A stretch of DNA of 64,000 nucleotides from Halomonas shengliensis (GTDB lineage: Bacteria > Pseudomonadota > Gammaproteobacteria > Pseudomonadales > Halomonadaceae), in contig NZ_FNIV01000011.1 of NCBI RefSeq assembly GCF_900104135.1, positions 34,003-98,002 of the forward strand, in the 5' to 3' direction. Every line of letters starts with the position of its first letter. The stretch's first letter is position 1. The notes beneath the pieces were generated by a model that saw nothing but the letters and a program-made list of their open reading frames with translations, did not search any database and was not told the origin of the DNA. This document shows positions 7,231 to 19,681 of the stretch, piece by piece. Position numbers and translations under genes: made by a program.

Positions 7231-8272
7231 GGCCGAGCACCTCCACGTGCAGGTCATGGGATTCGAGGTAGGCGAGGGCCTCGCGGGTCTTCTCGGCGGG
7301 CCCCATCAGTTCGGCGATCATCAGCCCCAGGGTGCGCTCCTGGATCGACTCCACCTTGGCCTGCAGGATGCTGACGTCCACGCCGCACTCCCGGGCCAGG
7401 CGGGAGACCAGTGGGGTGGAGACGGCGTCGCCGGAGAAGGCCAGGCGCACCACCGGGTGGCTGTGTGTGCCGGGGGTCTCCTCGAGTCGCTCGATCAGCG
7501 CCCGGGGCGGCTCGAGCTTGAGGAAGTCGTTGAGGAACTCGCGCCCCAGCTGGGTCCGGGGGGCGGTGAAGAAGTCGCCCACCTCCGCCTCCTCGACGAG
7601 CTCGCCGTCCGAGATCAGGCTGACCCGGTGGCAGATCGACTTGACCACCTCCATCTCGTGGGTGATCAGCAGGATGGTCAGGCCGAGCTTGCGGTTGATG
7701 TCGCGCAGCAACGCCAGGATGGAGGCGGTGGTCTGGGGGTCCAGCGCCGAGGTGGCCTCGTCGCAGAGCAGCACCTTGGGGCGGCTGGCCAGCGCCCGGG
7801 CGATCGCCACTCGCTGCTTCTGTCCGCCGGAGAGCTGGGCCGGGTACTGGCTCGCCTTGTCGGCGAGGCCCACCAGTTCCAGCAGCGGGGTGACCCGCTC
7901 CTGGATCTCGGCGCGCTTCACGCCCATCAGCTCCAGCGGCAGGGCCACGTTGGCGAACACCGTGCGGTTGGTGAGCAGGTTGAAGTGCTGGAAGATCATG
8001 CCGATGCGATGACGCGCCTGGTTCAGCGCCGCGCGCGACAGGCCGGTGAGTTCCTGGCCGTCCACGGTGACGGTGCCGGTGGTGGGGCGCTCGAGCAGGT
8101 TGACGCAGCGGATCAGGGTCGACTTGCCGGCGCCGGAGAGGCCGATCACGCCATGGATGCGGCCGGCGGGCACATGGAAGTCGATCTTCTTCAGGGCCGG
8201 GACGGTTCGGGCGATGCCGCCGCCGCGCCCCTTGAGGACATAGGTCTTGGATACGTCGTGGAGTTCGATCAT
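7211..8272 (-). CDS. metN: Methionine ABC transporter, ATP-binding protein
   Basis: 353 residues from ATG 8272 (MIELHDVSKTY); the upstream open frame runs back through the terminator and is not coding. Walker A is GLSGAGKS (44-51), the signature is LSGGQKQR, Walker B is VLLCDEATSALD, and the H-loop is ITHEME. The last about 80 residues form a NIL domain (RLAFSGDAVSTPLVSRLARE), which in MetN binds methionine and inhibits transport. It is the first gene of metNIQ-(msrC), transcribed from the promoter at 8455-8483 through a SAM-II-like riboswitch and terminator. The ribosome binding site is weak (GGTGGT). Confidence 0.96.
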   Translation of the reverse strand: MIELHDVSKTYVLKGRGGGIARTVPALKKIDFHVPAGRIHGVIGLSGAGKSTLIRCVNLLERPTTGTVTVDGQELTGLSRAALNQARHRIGMIFQHFNLLTNRTVFANVALPLELMGVKRAEIQERVTPLLELVGLADKASQYPAQLSGGQKQRVAIARALASRPKVLLCDEATSALDPQTTASILALLRDINRKLGLTILLITHEMEVVKSICHRVSLISDGELVEEAEVGDFFTAPRTQLGREFLNDFLKLEPPRALIERLEETPGTHSHPVVRLAFSGDAVSTPLVSRLARECGVDVSILQAKVESIQERTLGLMIAELMGPAEKTREALAYLESHDLHVEVLGHVQRDA

Positions 8273-8320
8273 GGGGACCACCGCAGTGGGCGCCGAGGCG
8301 GGCGGTGCAGGACCGGGGGC

Positions 8321-8348
8321 AAAAAAAAGGCCACCCTTGCGGGTGGCC
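8321..8348 (-). terminator. Riboswitch-controlled terminator before metN
   Basis: On the minus strand GGCCACCC, loop GCAA, GGGTGGCC and then eight T residues: a textbook 8-bp intrinsic terminator. It sits 49 bases before the metN start and about 13 bases after the riboswitch core, so it would stop transcription of the operon unless an alternative fold prevents it. Confidence 0.9.
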
Positions 8349-8360
8349 ATCAACGCTGGA

Positions 8361-8437
8361 CACACCCTTTTAGCTGCACTTCACGCCATGCACAGGGCAT
8401 GACGCGGGCGCCCGCAAGCCGGGTTCAAATCGGCGCC
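8361..8437 (-). promoter_or_regulatory. SAM-II-class riboswitch in the metNIQ leader
   Basis: Read on the minus strand. P1 is GGCGCC (8437-8432) paired with GGCGCC (8412-8407). Its loop carries GATTTGAACCC and CTTGCG. Downstream are GTGAAGTGCAGCTAAAAGGG and GTG. This parallels the structurally known Sargasso Sea SAM-II RNA (GAUUUAACC..UUGCA..UGUAGCUAAAAAGGG). The pseudoknot can form: UUGCG (8417-8413) with UGCAG (8378-8374), and ACCC (8424-8421) with GGGU (8367-8364), with base changes that keep pairing. An extra hairpin with GCATG/CATGC arms (8386-8402) is inserted between P1 and the pseudoknot strand. Gene context (methionine uptake) and the terminator just downstream fit SAM control by attenuation. 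Confidence 0.85.
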
Positions 8438-8454
8438 GTTCAATGTAGCCGGCA

Positions 8455-8483
8455 AGGATAGGGCCAGCCCGTTACCCTGTCAA
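8455..8483 (-). promoter_or_regulatory. metNIQ promoter
   Basis: On the minus strand a consensus -35 TTGACA (8483-8478), a 17-base spacer and -10 TATCCT (8460-8455). Transcription would begin near 8448, about 10 bases before the riboswitch P1 stem. Confidence 0.85.
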
Positions 8484-8658
8484 TCGCGGCGACGAGTGGT
8501 CTGGTCCATGACCACCGATGCCAAAATATCCTTTGCAAAACGTGGCAATGGTGGTGGATGTTGCGGCCCGGGCCGGCGATGGACGCGAGCATGACGAATT
8601 GCCTACACTCGTGCTCCTTTCCTTGCCCCGCCGTGGGCGCCAGCTGCCAGGAGCCGCC

Positions 8659-9288
8659 ATGTTCACCGGTATCATCCAGGGCACCGCCGAGGTGGTGGCC
8701 ATCCAGGAGGCCGAGGCCTTCCGTACCCATGTCGTCGCCCTGCCGCCGGCGCTTCGCCAGGGGCTCGAGATCGGTGCCTCGGTGGCGCACAACGGGGTCT
8801 GCCTGACGGTGACCGCCATCGAGGGCGAGCGGGTCAGCTTCGACCTGATGCGCGAGACCCTGCGGGTGACCAACCTGGGTGACCTGGCGGTGGGCGATCG
8901 CGTCAACATCGAGCGTGCCGCTCGCTTCGGCGACGAGATCGGCGGGCATGCCATGTCCGGTCACGTCATGGCCGTCGCCGAGCTGGTGGAGCTCGACGAG
9001 GCCCCCCACAACCGTCGCCTGTGGTTCGAGCTGCCCCATGCCCTGGGACGCTTTCTGTTCGACAAGGGCTACATCGGCGTCGACGGCGCGAGCCTGACCA
9101 TCGGCGAGGTGCACCCCGCCACGGCCGGCCACGGCCCGCGCTTCTGCGTCAACCTGATCCCCGAGACCCTGCATCGCACCACCCTCGGCGAGCGTCTTCC
9201 CGGCGACCGGGTGAACATCGAGATCGACCCCCAGACCCAGGCCATCGTCGAGACGGTGGAGCGGTTGCTGGAGGCGCGCGGCCTCTGA
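8659..9288 (+). CDS. ribE: Riboflavin synthase, alpha subunit
   Basis: 209 residues from ATG 8659, preceded by CCAGGAG. It catalyses dismutation of two 6,7-dimethyl-8-ribityllumazines to riboflavin. The two lumazine-binding repeats are visible: MFTGIIQGTAEV with GASVAHNGVCLTVTAI in the first half, and GHAMSGHVMAV with GYIGVDGASLTIGEV in the second. E. coli calls this gene ribC. It stands alone here; no other riboflavin genes adjoin, and no FMN riboswitch was seen upstream. Confidence 0.95.
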   Translation: MFTGIIQGTAEVVAIQEAEAFRTHVVALPPALRQGLEIGASVAHNGVCLTVTAIEGERVSFDLMRETLRVTNLGDLAVGDRVNIERAARFGDEIGGHAMSGHVMAVAELVELDEAPHNRRLWFELPHALGRFLFDKGYIGVDGASLTIGEVHPATAGHGPRFCVNLIPETLHRTTLGERLPGDRVNIEIDPQTQAIVETVERLLEARGL

Positions 9289-9358
9289 AGCGTCGGGATG
9301 GCGTTGGTGCCGCCGCTGGCGCACGGCGTGGCAAGCTCCTACCGTTGCTGACGTCATC

Positions 9359-9378
9359 GCCTCGCATCGCCGCGAGGC
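9359..9378 (+). terminator. Possible terminator after ribE
   Basis: A 7-bp stem GCCTCGC/GCGAGGC with loop ATCGCC is followed by TTTGGTT. Weak but well placed, about 70 bases after the ribE stop codon. Confidence 0.4.
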
Positions 9379-9445
9379 TTTGGTTACCATGTGCGGCTTT
9401 TCTTGCCGCCGGAACGTCCCGTCAACGCGCCCAGGAACCCGCCCC

Positions 9446-10747
9446 ATGAAGAGCCTGATCGACAAGCAGTTCAAGCTGTCCGAGCACGACACCAGCATCA
9501 AGACCGAGGTCATCGCCGGGATCACCACCTTCCTGACCATGGCCTACATCATCTTCGTCAACCCCAGCATCCTCTCCGAGGCGGGCATGGACTACGGCGC
9601 GGTGTTCGTCGCCACCTGCCTGGCCGCGGCGCTGGGCTGCCTGGTGATGGGGCTGTGGGCCAACTATCCCATCGCCCAGGCGCCGGGCATGGGGCTCAAC
9701 GCCTTCTTCACCTACGGCGTGGTGCTGGGCATGGGCTACACCTGGGAGGCGGCGCTGGGTGCGGTCTTCTTCTCGGGCCTGACCTTCTTCCTGCTCAGCA
9801 TCTTCCGGGTGCGCGAGTGGATCATCAACTCGATCCCGCTCTCCCTTCGCTTAGGGATAGCCGCCGGCATCGGGCTCTTCCTGGCGATGATCGCCATGAA
9901 GAATGCCGGCATCGTGGTGGCCAACCCCGCCACCTTCGTCTCGGTGGGGGACCTCTCGGAGCCCTCGGCGCTCTATGCCCTGCTGGGCTTCTTCGTGATC
10001 ACCGCGCTCTCCTACATGCGGGTGACCGGCGCGGTGATGATCGGCATCCTGGGCATCACCGTGCTGGCCATGGTGCTGGGCCATAACGAGTATGGCGGCC
10101 TGATGGCCATGCCGCCCTCCATCGCGCCGACGCTGATGGCCCTGGACCTGGCCGGGGCGCTGGACGTCGCCATGCTCAGCGTGATCTTCGCCTTCCTGTT
10201 CGTCGACCTCTTCGACACCTCCGGCACCCTGATCGGCGTCGCCCACAAGGGCGGGCTGCTCGATAAGGACGGCAAGCTGCCGCGTATCGGGCGCGCGATG
10301 ATGGCCGACAGCACCGCCTCCATGGCCGGTGCGGTGCTGGGGACCTCCACCACCACCAGCTACGTGGAGTCCACCGCGGGCATCGCCTCGGGCGGGCGCA
10401 CCGGTCTCACCGCCGTGGTGGTGGCGGTGCTGTTCCTGATCAGCCTGTTCTTCGCCCCGCTGGCGGGCTCCATCCCGGCCTACGCCACCGCCGGCGCGCT
10501 GCTCTACGTGGCGGTGCTGATGGCTGGTAGCCTGGCCCACGCCAACTGGGAGGATCCCACCGATGCCGCACCGGTGCTGATCGCCGCCCTGGCCATGCCG
10601 CTGACCTTCTCCATCGCCGAGGGGATCGCGCTGGGCTTCATCAGCTTCGTGGCCATCAAGGCACTCTCCGGGCGCTTCCGTGACCTCAACCCCGCGGTGA
10701 TCGTGCTGGCCCTGCTGTTCGCCGCCAAGTTCCTGTTCCTCGACTGA
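9446..10747 (+). CDS. NCS2-family purine permease (adenine/guanine/hypoxanthine type)
   Basis: 433 residues from ATG 9446 with CCAGGAA upstream. It is an inner-membrane nucleobase:proton symporter of the AzgA/AdeP-GhxP branch, with about a dozen hydrophobic segments. Diagnostic motifs are [23 protein letters not shown] near the N-terminus, [13 protein letters not shown], and [11 protein letters not shown] with [26 protein letters not shown] sequence in the second half. It is immediately upstream of apt and gpt (22 bp to apt), so uptake and phosphoribosylation of purine bases are coupled. The exact base specificity is not readable. Confidence 0.9.
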   Translation: MKSLIDKQFKLSEHDTSIKTEVIAGITTFLTMAYIIFVNPSILSEAGMDYGAVFVATCLAAALGCLVMGLWANYPIAQAPGMGLNAFFTYGVVLGMGYTWEAALGAVFFSGLTFFLLSIFRVREWIINSIPLSLRLGIAAGIGLFLAMIAMKNAGIVVANPATFVSVGDLSEPSALYALLGFFVITALSYMRVTGAVMIGILGITVLAMVLGHNEYGGLMAMPPSIAPTLMALDLAGALDVAMLSVIFAFLFVDLFDTSGTLIGVAHKGGLLDKDGKLPRIGRAMMADSTASMAGAVLGTSTTTSYVESTAGIASGGRTGLTAVVVAVLFLISLFFAPLAGSIPAYATAGALLYVAVLMAGSLAHANWEDPTDAAPVLIAALAMPLTFSIAEGIALGFISFVAIKALSGRFRDLNPAVIVLALLFAAKFLFLD

Positions 10748-10769
10748 TCACTCACTACCGAGACCCGCC

Positions 10770-11315
10770 ATGAGCATCTACGGCGACTACATCAAGTCCG
10801 TCATCCGCACCGTCCCCGACTGGCCGCAGCCGGGGGTCAACTTCCGCGACATCACCCCGCTGCTGCAGAACAGCGCGGCCTTCCGCAAGCTGGTGGACAG
10901 CTTCGTGCACCGTTACCAGGAGATGGACATCGACGCCGTGGCGGCCATCGATGCCCGCGGCTTCATCGTCGGCGCGCCCCTGGCCTACGAGCTGGGCTGC
11001 AGCTTCGTGCCGGTGCGCAAGAAGGGCAAGCTGCCGTTCCGTACCATCAGCGAGACCTACACCCTGGAGTACGGCGAGGCCGAGGTGGAGCTCCACTCCG
11101 ACGCCTTCCAGGCGGGCGACCGTATCCTGATCGTCGATGACCTGATCGCCACCGGCGGCACCATGCTGGCCGCCGCCAAGCTGATCAGCCGCAGCGGTGG
11201 CCAGGTGGTGGAGACCGCCACCATCGTCGACCTGCCGGACCTCGGCGGCTCGGCGCGTATCCGCGAGGCCGGCTACGGCGTCTTCGCGGTCTGTTCCTTC
11301 ACCGAGGACGAGTGA
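10770..11315 (+). CDS. apt: Adenine phosphoribosyltransferase
   Basis: 181 residues, normal length. It converts adenine plus PRPP to AMP. The type I phosphoribosyltransferase PRPP loop is [14 protein letters not shown], with upstream [17 protein letters not shown] and the family start [18 protein letters not shown]. It follows the purine permease by 22 bp and precedes gpt by 3 bp, so the three probably form one salvage transcript. Confidence 0.96.
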   Translation: MSIYGDYIKSVIRTVPDWPQPGVNFRDITPLLQNSAAFRKLVDSFVHRYQEMDIDAVAAIDARGFIVGAPLAYELGCSFVPVRKKGKLPFRTISETYTLEYGEAEVELHSDAFQAGDRILIVDDLIATGGTMLAAAKLISRSGGQVVETATIVDLPDLGGSARIREAGYGVFAVCSFTEDE

Positions 11316-11318
11316 GCC

Positions 11319-11798
11319 ATGAGCAGCAACCGCTACCACCAGCACTTCACCGTCTCCTGGGACCAGCTGCACCGCGACGTGCGCGAGCTCTGCCATCGCC
11401 TGGTGGAGCGTGACTTCAAGGGTATCGTGGCCATCACCCGCGGCGGCCTGATTCCCGCGGCCCTGATCGCCCGCGAGCTCAACGTGCGCCTGATCGACAC
11501 CGTCTGCATCAAGAGCTACGACCACATGGAGCAGGGCGGGCTCGACGTCATGAAGGGCGTCGACCACGACGGCGAGGGCTGGCTGCTGGTCGATGACCTG
11601 GTGGATACCGGCAAGACCGCCCGCAAGGTGCGCGAGATGCTGCCCCGGGCGCACTTCGTCACCGTCTATGCCAAGCCCGAGGGCAAGCCGCTGGTGGACC
11701 AGTATCTCACCGAGGTTGCCCAGGACTGCTGGATCCAGTTCCCCTGGGACATGGGCGTGGCCTACGTCGAGCCACTGGCCGACCAGGTCCGGCGCTGA
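11319..11798 (+). CDS. gpt: Xanthine-guanine phosphoribosyltransferase
   Basis: 159 residues, against 152 in E. coli Gpt, with co-linear landmarks: [46 protein letters not shown] (PRPP loop), [18 protein letters not shown] and [10 protein letters not shown] near the C-terminus. It forms XMP and GMP from the free bases. It starts 3 bases after the apt stop. Confidence 0.94.
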   Translation: MSSNRYHQHFTVSWDQLHRDVRELCHRLVERDFKGIVAITRGGLIPAALIARELNVRLIDTVCIKSYDHMEQGGLDVMKGVDHDGEGWLLVDDLVDTGKTARKVREMLPRAHFVTVYAKPEGKPLVDQYLTEVAQDCWIQFPWDMGVAYVEPLADQVRR

Positions 11799-11814
11799 GG
11801 CGAGGAGGGCAGGC

Positions 11815-12513
11815 ATGGCGGCACCGCTACCCGACAGCTGGCGGCAGTGGCTCGACGAGGAGTTCGAGGCCCCCTACATGCAGGCGCTGCGCGACTTCCT
11901 GGCCGCCGAGAAGGCGGCCAGGAAGGTGATCTACCCCCACTCCTCGGAGTGGTTTCGCGCCTTCGAGCTCACCCCCCTGGATAGCGTCAAGGTGGTGATC
12001 CTGGGCCAGGACCCCTACCACGGGCCGGGCCAGGCCCACGGGCTTTGCTTCTCGGTGAAGCCCGGGGTACGCATCCCGCCCTCGCTCGTCAACATCTACA
12101 AGGAGCTCGCCGACGACGTGGGCTTCCGCCCGGTGGCCCACGGCAACCTCGAGCACTGGGCGCGCCAGGGGGTGCTGCTGCTCAACGCCTCGCTGACCGT
12201 GGAGCAGGGCAATGCCGGCTCCCATCGCGGCCGTGGCTGGGAGACCTTCACCGACCGTGCCATCGAGGTGGTCAACGCCCACGCACCGCCTACGGTGTTC
12301 CTGCTGTGGGGCAGCCATGCGCGGAAGAAGAAGGCGCTGATCGATGCCTCGCGCCACCTGGTGCTGGAGTCGCCGCACCCCTCGCCGCTCTCCGCCCATC
12401 GCGGCTTCTTCGGCAACCACCATTTCTCCCGGGCCAACGCCTTCCTGGTCGAACACGGCCGTGCGCCCATCGACTGGCAGCTGCCCGAGCGACCGGACGC
12501 GGGTTCGCCTTAA
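11815..12513 (+). CDS. ung: Uracil-DNA glycosylase (family 1)
   Basis: 232 residues from ATG 11815 with GAGGAGG upstream. It removes uracil from DNA for base-excision repair. The catalytic water-activating motif [22 protein letters not shown] is complete, [10 protein letters not shown] supplies the uracil-recognition asparagine, and the DNA-intercalation motif [16 protein letters not shown] carries the catalytic histidine. It follows gpt by 16 bp and precedes the upp promoter, so a DNA repair gene sits inside a nucleobase-salvage block. Confidence 0.97.
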   Translation: MAAPLPDSWRQWLDEEFEAPYMQALRDFLAAEKAARKVIYPHSSEWFRAFELTPLDSVKVVILGQDPYHGPGQAHGLCFSVKPGVRIPPSLVNIYKELADDVGFRPVAHGNLEHWARQGVLLLNASLTVEQGNAGSHRGRGWETFTDRAIEVVNAHAPPTVFLLWGSHARKKKALIDASRHLVLESPHPSPLSAHRGFFGNHHFSRANAFLVEHGRAPIDWQLPERPDAGSP

Positions 12514-12538
12514 CCTCCACGCGGGATGCGGGTAGAAT
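12510..12538 (+). promoter_or_regulatory. upp promoter
   Basis: TTAACC (12510-12515), 17 bases, TAGAAT (12533-12538), then the G+C-rich discriminator GGCGCGC. It overlaps the last codons of ung and lies 95 bases before the upp start. Confidence 0.6.
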
Positions 12539-12632
12539 GGCGCGCAATTTGTCGCCGTGGTCCATCCGACCAAGGTCGATGCACCTTTCCGCCGCCAGCG
12601 ACTGCCGTCGCACCAGTGAAAGAGGTCCTCCC

Positions 12633-13262
12633 ATGAGCGTCCACGCCATCCAGCACCCCCTGGTCCAGCACAAGCTGGGCCTGATGCGCGAAGCCGGCAT
12701 CAGCACCAAGAGTTTCCGCGAACTGGCCGGCGAGCTGGCCAAGCTGCTCACCTACGAGGCGACCCAGGACCTGGAGCTGGCGACCCAGGAGATCGATGGC
12801 TGGAGCGGCGAGAAGATCCCGGTGCAGCTGCTCAAGGGCAAGAAGGTCACCATCGTGCCCATCCTGCGCGCCGGGCTTGGCATGCTCGACGGCGTCACCG
12901 ACCTGATCCCCAGCGCCCGCATCAGCGTGGTGGGCCTCTACCGCGACGAGGAGACCCTCGAGCCGGTGCCCTACTTCGCCAAGTTCGCGGGTGACCTCGA
13001 CGAGCGCATGGCCATCGTGATCGATCCCATGCTGGCCACCGGCGGCACCATGGTGGCCACCCTGGACATGCTGCGCGAGCGTGGTTGCAAGCAGATGAAG
13101 GTGATCGTGCTGGTGGCTGCCCCCGAGGGGATCAAGCGCGTCCAGGAGGCCTATCCGGACATCGAGATCTACACCGCCTCGGTGGACGACCACCTCGACG
13201 AGAACGGCTATATCGTGCCCGGCCTCGGGGACGCCGGCGACAAGATCTTCGGTACCCGCTGA
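12633..13262 (+). CDS. upp: Uracil phosphoribosyltransferase
   Basis: 209 residues, normal. It makes UMP from uracil and PRPP. Motifs are [21 protein letters not shown] at the start, [17 protein letters not shown], the PRPP loop [15 protein letters not shown], and the uracil-binding C-terminus [16 protein letters not shown]. It has AGAGGT upstream. A strong hairpin ends the unit. A uracil permease of the usual partner type is found 8 kb away at 21459. Confidence 0.97.
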   Translation: MSVHAIQHPLVQHKLGLMREAGISTKSFRELAGELAKLLTYEATQDLELATQEIDGWSGEKIPVQLLKGKKVTIVPILRAGLGMLDGVTDLIPSARISVVGLYRDEETLEPVPYFAKFAGDLDERMAIVIDPMLATGGTMVATLDMLRERGCKQMKVIVLVAAPEGIKRVQEAYPDIEIYTASVDDHLDENGYIVPGLGDAGDKIFGTR

Positions 13263-13281
13263 CCTCTCACCCTGCCTGTGC

Positions 13282-13315
13282 GACGGGGCGTGTTCATCTG
13301 TGAACACGCCCCGTC
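13282..13315 (+). terminator. Terminator after upp
   Basis: A perfect 15-bp stem (GACGGGGCGTGTTCA and complement) with loop TCTG begins 20 bases after the upp stop; the following T-tract is poor (GTCGTTCC). Confidence 0.7.
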
Positions 13316-13440
13316 GTCGTTCCTGACCCTGCTCGCGGGATCCCGCGGCGACCCTCTGCGCCAAAAGTTGTAGTCACTCTTTTTTCGCCAGTGTTTCAAT
13401 TGCTTGCCTTGGAATGGTGGCTCCCCGGCGGCGAAAACCA

Positions 13441-13460
13441 AATTTTCGTTTATCAACATT
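13441..13460 (+). promoter_or_regulatory. Candidate GlpR operator upstream of glpSTPQUV
   Basis: AATTTTCGTTTATCAACATT matches 17 of 20 positions of the E. coli GlpR operator WATKTTCGWTAWCGAAMATW, with a perfect left half. It is the best operator match in the window and lies 85 bases before the glpS start. The rest of the 13316-13544 gap shows no confident promoter hexamers. Confidence 0.6.
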
Positions 13461-13544
13461 CGTGTCAAGGAATCGCGCCTGTTCTATGCTGGCTGGACGT
13501 CGTTTTCGTCGCCATGCCACAACAACGAACAACCGAGACACGCC

Positions 13545-14636
13545 ATGTCCCTGAGTCTTGAACATATCGATCTCAGCGTCGGAGGTGAGACGCATATCGC
13601 CGACGTCAGCCTGGAATTGGAGCCCGGCTCCTTCAATGTCCTGCTCGGCCGGACCCTGGCCGGTAAGACGACCCTGATGCGCCTCATGGCCGGCCTGGAC
13701 ACACCGACCCGTGGCCGCGTGAAGATGAACGGCGAGGACGTCACCGGGGTCTCGGTACGACGGCGCAACGTCTCCATGGTCTACCAGCAGTTCATCAACT
13801 ATCCCTCTCTGAGCGTCTACGAGAATATCGCCTCGCCGCTGAGGCTGGCCCGGGTGGCGGCAGCCGAGATCGATCGGCGCGTGCGGCAGACCGCCGAGAT
13901 GTTGCATATCGAACATCTGCTCGACCGCAAGCCCCTTGAGCTCTCCGGTGGCCAGCAGCAGCGCACCGCCATGGGCCGAGCGCTGGTCAAGGACGCCGAC
14001 ATCGTGCTGTTCGACGAGCCGCTGGTGAACCTCGACTACAAGCTGCGCGAAGGGCTGCGCGAGGAGTTGCGGGCCCTGTTCCGCGAGCGCAACTGCATTG
14101 CCGTCTATGCCACCACCGAGCCGGCCGAGGCGTTGGCGCTCGGTGGCCATACTGCCGTCCTCCACGAGGGGCGCCTGCTGCAATACGGCCGCAGCGAGGA
14201 CGTCTACCATCGCCCGCTCACCCTGCAGACCGCGGAGCTCTTCTCGGAGCCGCCGATCAACGTGCTGCATGGCATCGTCTCCGGCAACGAGGTGACCTTC
14301 GATCGCGAGGTGCACTTCCCACTCAATGCCGACCTGAGCCGCCTGCTGCCCGGCGAGTACCGCTTCGGCGTGCGCCCGGCGCACGTCTCGCTCACGCGTC
14401 GCGCCGAGGACGATATCGAAATCGTGATGGGCGTCGACATGGCCGAGATCAGCGGCTCCGAGACCTTCCTGCACGTCGCCGACGAGCGCTTTCATCTCAC
14501 CGTGCACCTGGAGGGGGTACACGAGTTCGAGGTCGGCCAGGCGGTCAGGCTCTTCATCCCCGCCCACAAGGTCTACGCCTTCGACCGCCAGGGCGGCGTG
14601 GTGCACATTCCCACCCACCATGCGGGGAGGGGCTGA
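13545..14636 (+). CDS. glpS: Glycerol ABC transporter, ATP-binding subunit GlpS
   Basis: 363 residues from ATG 13545. An N-terminal ABC ATPase domain is followed by a CUT1/MalK-like regulatory domain (YRFGVRPAHVSL). Walker A is GRTLAGKT (35-42), Q-loop Gln81, the signature LSGGQ (133-137) is intact, and Walker B is VLFDEP (D157, E158). The switch (H-loop) histidine is replaced by Thr191 (YATTEPAEA). It is the first gene of a six-gene set matching Rhizobium leguminosarum glpSTPQUV for glycerol import. Loss of the switch histidine matches the degenerate signature of its partner GlpT, so the two probably form a heterodimer with one working ATP site. Confidence 0.88.
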   Translation: MSLSLEHIDLSVGGETHIADVSLELEPGSFNVLLGRTLAGKTTLMRLMAGLDTPTRGRVKMNGEDVTGVSVRRRNVSMVYQQFINYPSLSVYENIASPLRLARVAAAEIDRRVRQTAEMLHIEHLLDRKPLELSGGQQQRTAMGRALVKDADIVLFDEPLVNLDYKLREGLREELRALFRERNCIAVYATTEPAEALALGGHTAVLHEGRLLQYGRSEDVYHRPLTLQTAELFSEPPINVLHGIVSGNEVTFDREVHFPLNADLSRLLPGEYRFGVRPAHVSLTRRAEDDIEIVMGVDMAEISGSETFLHVADERFHLTVHLEGVHEFEVGQAVRLFIPAHKVYAFDRQGGVVHIPTHHAGRG

Positions 14637-14637
14637 G

Positions 14638-15731
<1,094 letters not shown>

Positions 15732-15735
<4 letters not shown>

Positions 15736-16616
15736 ACCACAAGGTCTACAACAACCGCGCCTGGTGGCTGATCCTGCCCATGCTGCTGCTGGTCGCCTTC
15801 TCGGCCATCATTCCGCTGATGACGGTCGTGAACTACTCCGTCCAGGATGTCTTCGACACCCACACCCGCTTCTTCACCGGGGTGGAATGGTTCGAGGCGA
15901 CCCTCAACGACCCCGCCCTGCAGATGGCGCTGTTGCGGCAGTTCGCCTTCTCCTTCACGGTGCTGGCGATCGAGGTGCCGCTGGGCATCGGCATCGCACT
16001 GCTGATGCCCAAGCGGGGCTGGCAGGCCTCGGCGGTACTGATCCTCGTCACCATGCCACTGCTGATCCCGTGGAACGTGGTGGGCAGCATCTGGCAGATA
16101 TTCACTCGTGGTGATATCGGCCTGATGGGCTGGGGGCTGCGCGAGCTGGGCTATGGCTACAACATCACTCGTAGCGCCACGGATGCCTGGGGCACCATCA
16201 TCCTGATGGATGTCTGGCACTGGACGCCGCTCATCGCACTGCTCTGCTACAGCGGCCTGCGCTCCATCCCGGATGCCTACTATCAGGCGGCGCGCATCGA
16301 TCGCGCCTCCCAATGGGCGGTCTTTCGCTATATCCAGTTGCCCAAGCTGACCAACGTGCTGGTCATCGGCGTGCTGCTGCGCTTCATGCATTCCTTCATG
16401 ATCTACGCCGAACCCTTCGTGCTGACCGGCGGGGGGCCCGGCAGCTCCACCACCTTCCTCAGCCAGTCCCTCACCACCATGGCGATCGGCCAGCAGGATC
16501 TGGGACCCTCCGCGGCGTTCTCGATCATCTACTTCCTGATCATCCTGCTGGTCTGCTGGGTCTTCTACACCGCCATCATGAACCTGCAGAAAGATAAGCA
16601 GCAGAAGGGGACCTGA
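15732..16616 (+). CDS. glpP: Glycerol ABC transporter, permease GlpP
   Basis: 294 residues, MalF-type inner-membrane permease with six hydrophobic segments beginning NNRAWWLILPMLLLVAFSAI. The cytoplasmic EAA loop is YYQAARIDRASQWAVFRYIQLPKL, the contact with the ATPases. The ATGA overlap with glpT implies translational coupling. It pairs with GlpQ to form the channel. Substrate is inferred from the operon. Confidence 0.9.
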
Positions 16617-16617
16617 C

Positions 16618-17511
<894 letters not shown>

Positions 17512-17523
17512 GAGGAGCGTGTC

Positions 17524-17796
17524 ATGGAATGGATGGTATGGACCACGTCCACGGCGATCTTCTTCGCAACCATCGCCGCCCTCCTGCTTGGCATGACTGC
17601 CTGGGAGATTGCCTCTCCCACGGTGGAGCGCAAGGGCTTCCTGCCGATCGCCACCACCCGCGGTGACCGTCTGTTCATCGGGCTGGTCTGCGCGGCCTAC
17701 ATCCACCTGGTGGTGGTGGGCTTCACCCCGTTCAACCTCTGGCTGGCGCTGGCCGTCTCGATCCTGTGGCTGGTGATCCTGATGCGCTGGGGCTGA
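17524..17796 (+). CDS. glpU: Glycerol transporter accessory membrane protein GlpU (DUF2160)
   Basis: 90 residues with three hydrophobic stretches: TTSTAIFFATIAALLLGMTA near the start, then GLVCAAYIHLVVVGF and WLALAVSILWLVIL toward the end. The segment WEIASPTVERKGFLPIATTRGDRLFIGLV is typical of DUF2160. These small proteins occur only with glycerol-type ABC transporters, between glpQ and glpV. Their role is not established; they may stabilise the permease. The start follows GAGGAGCGTGTC. Confidence 0.88.
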   Translation: MEWMVWTTSTAIFFATIAALLLGMTAWEIASPTVERKGFLPIATTRGDRLFIGLVCAAYIHLVVVGFTPFNLWLALAVSILWLVILMRWG

Positions 17797-17861
17797 CAGA
17801 AACGCACGGAGCCGAATGACACAAGGTTCATGGACGAACCCTCACAACCCAAGAGGTCAAC

Positions 17862-19601
<1,740 letters not shown>

Positions 19602-19681
19602 GTCGCCGGGTGGGCGGTCCGCCGCCCACCCCTCGCGACCCTCACAGGCACTCTTCGCCGAGTCATTCTTCAGTGATGGAC

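Noticed and set aside
8273..8365. Longer metN start beginning near 8365
   Set aside because: It would place coding sequence across the terminator T-run and the hairpin; the conserved protein starts at 8272.
8484..8658. FMN riboswitch upstream of ribE
   Set aside because: None of the conserved FMN-element segments is visible, and the gap is short and shared with the metN promoter.
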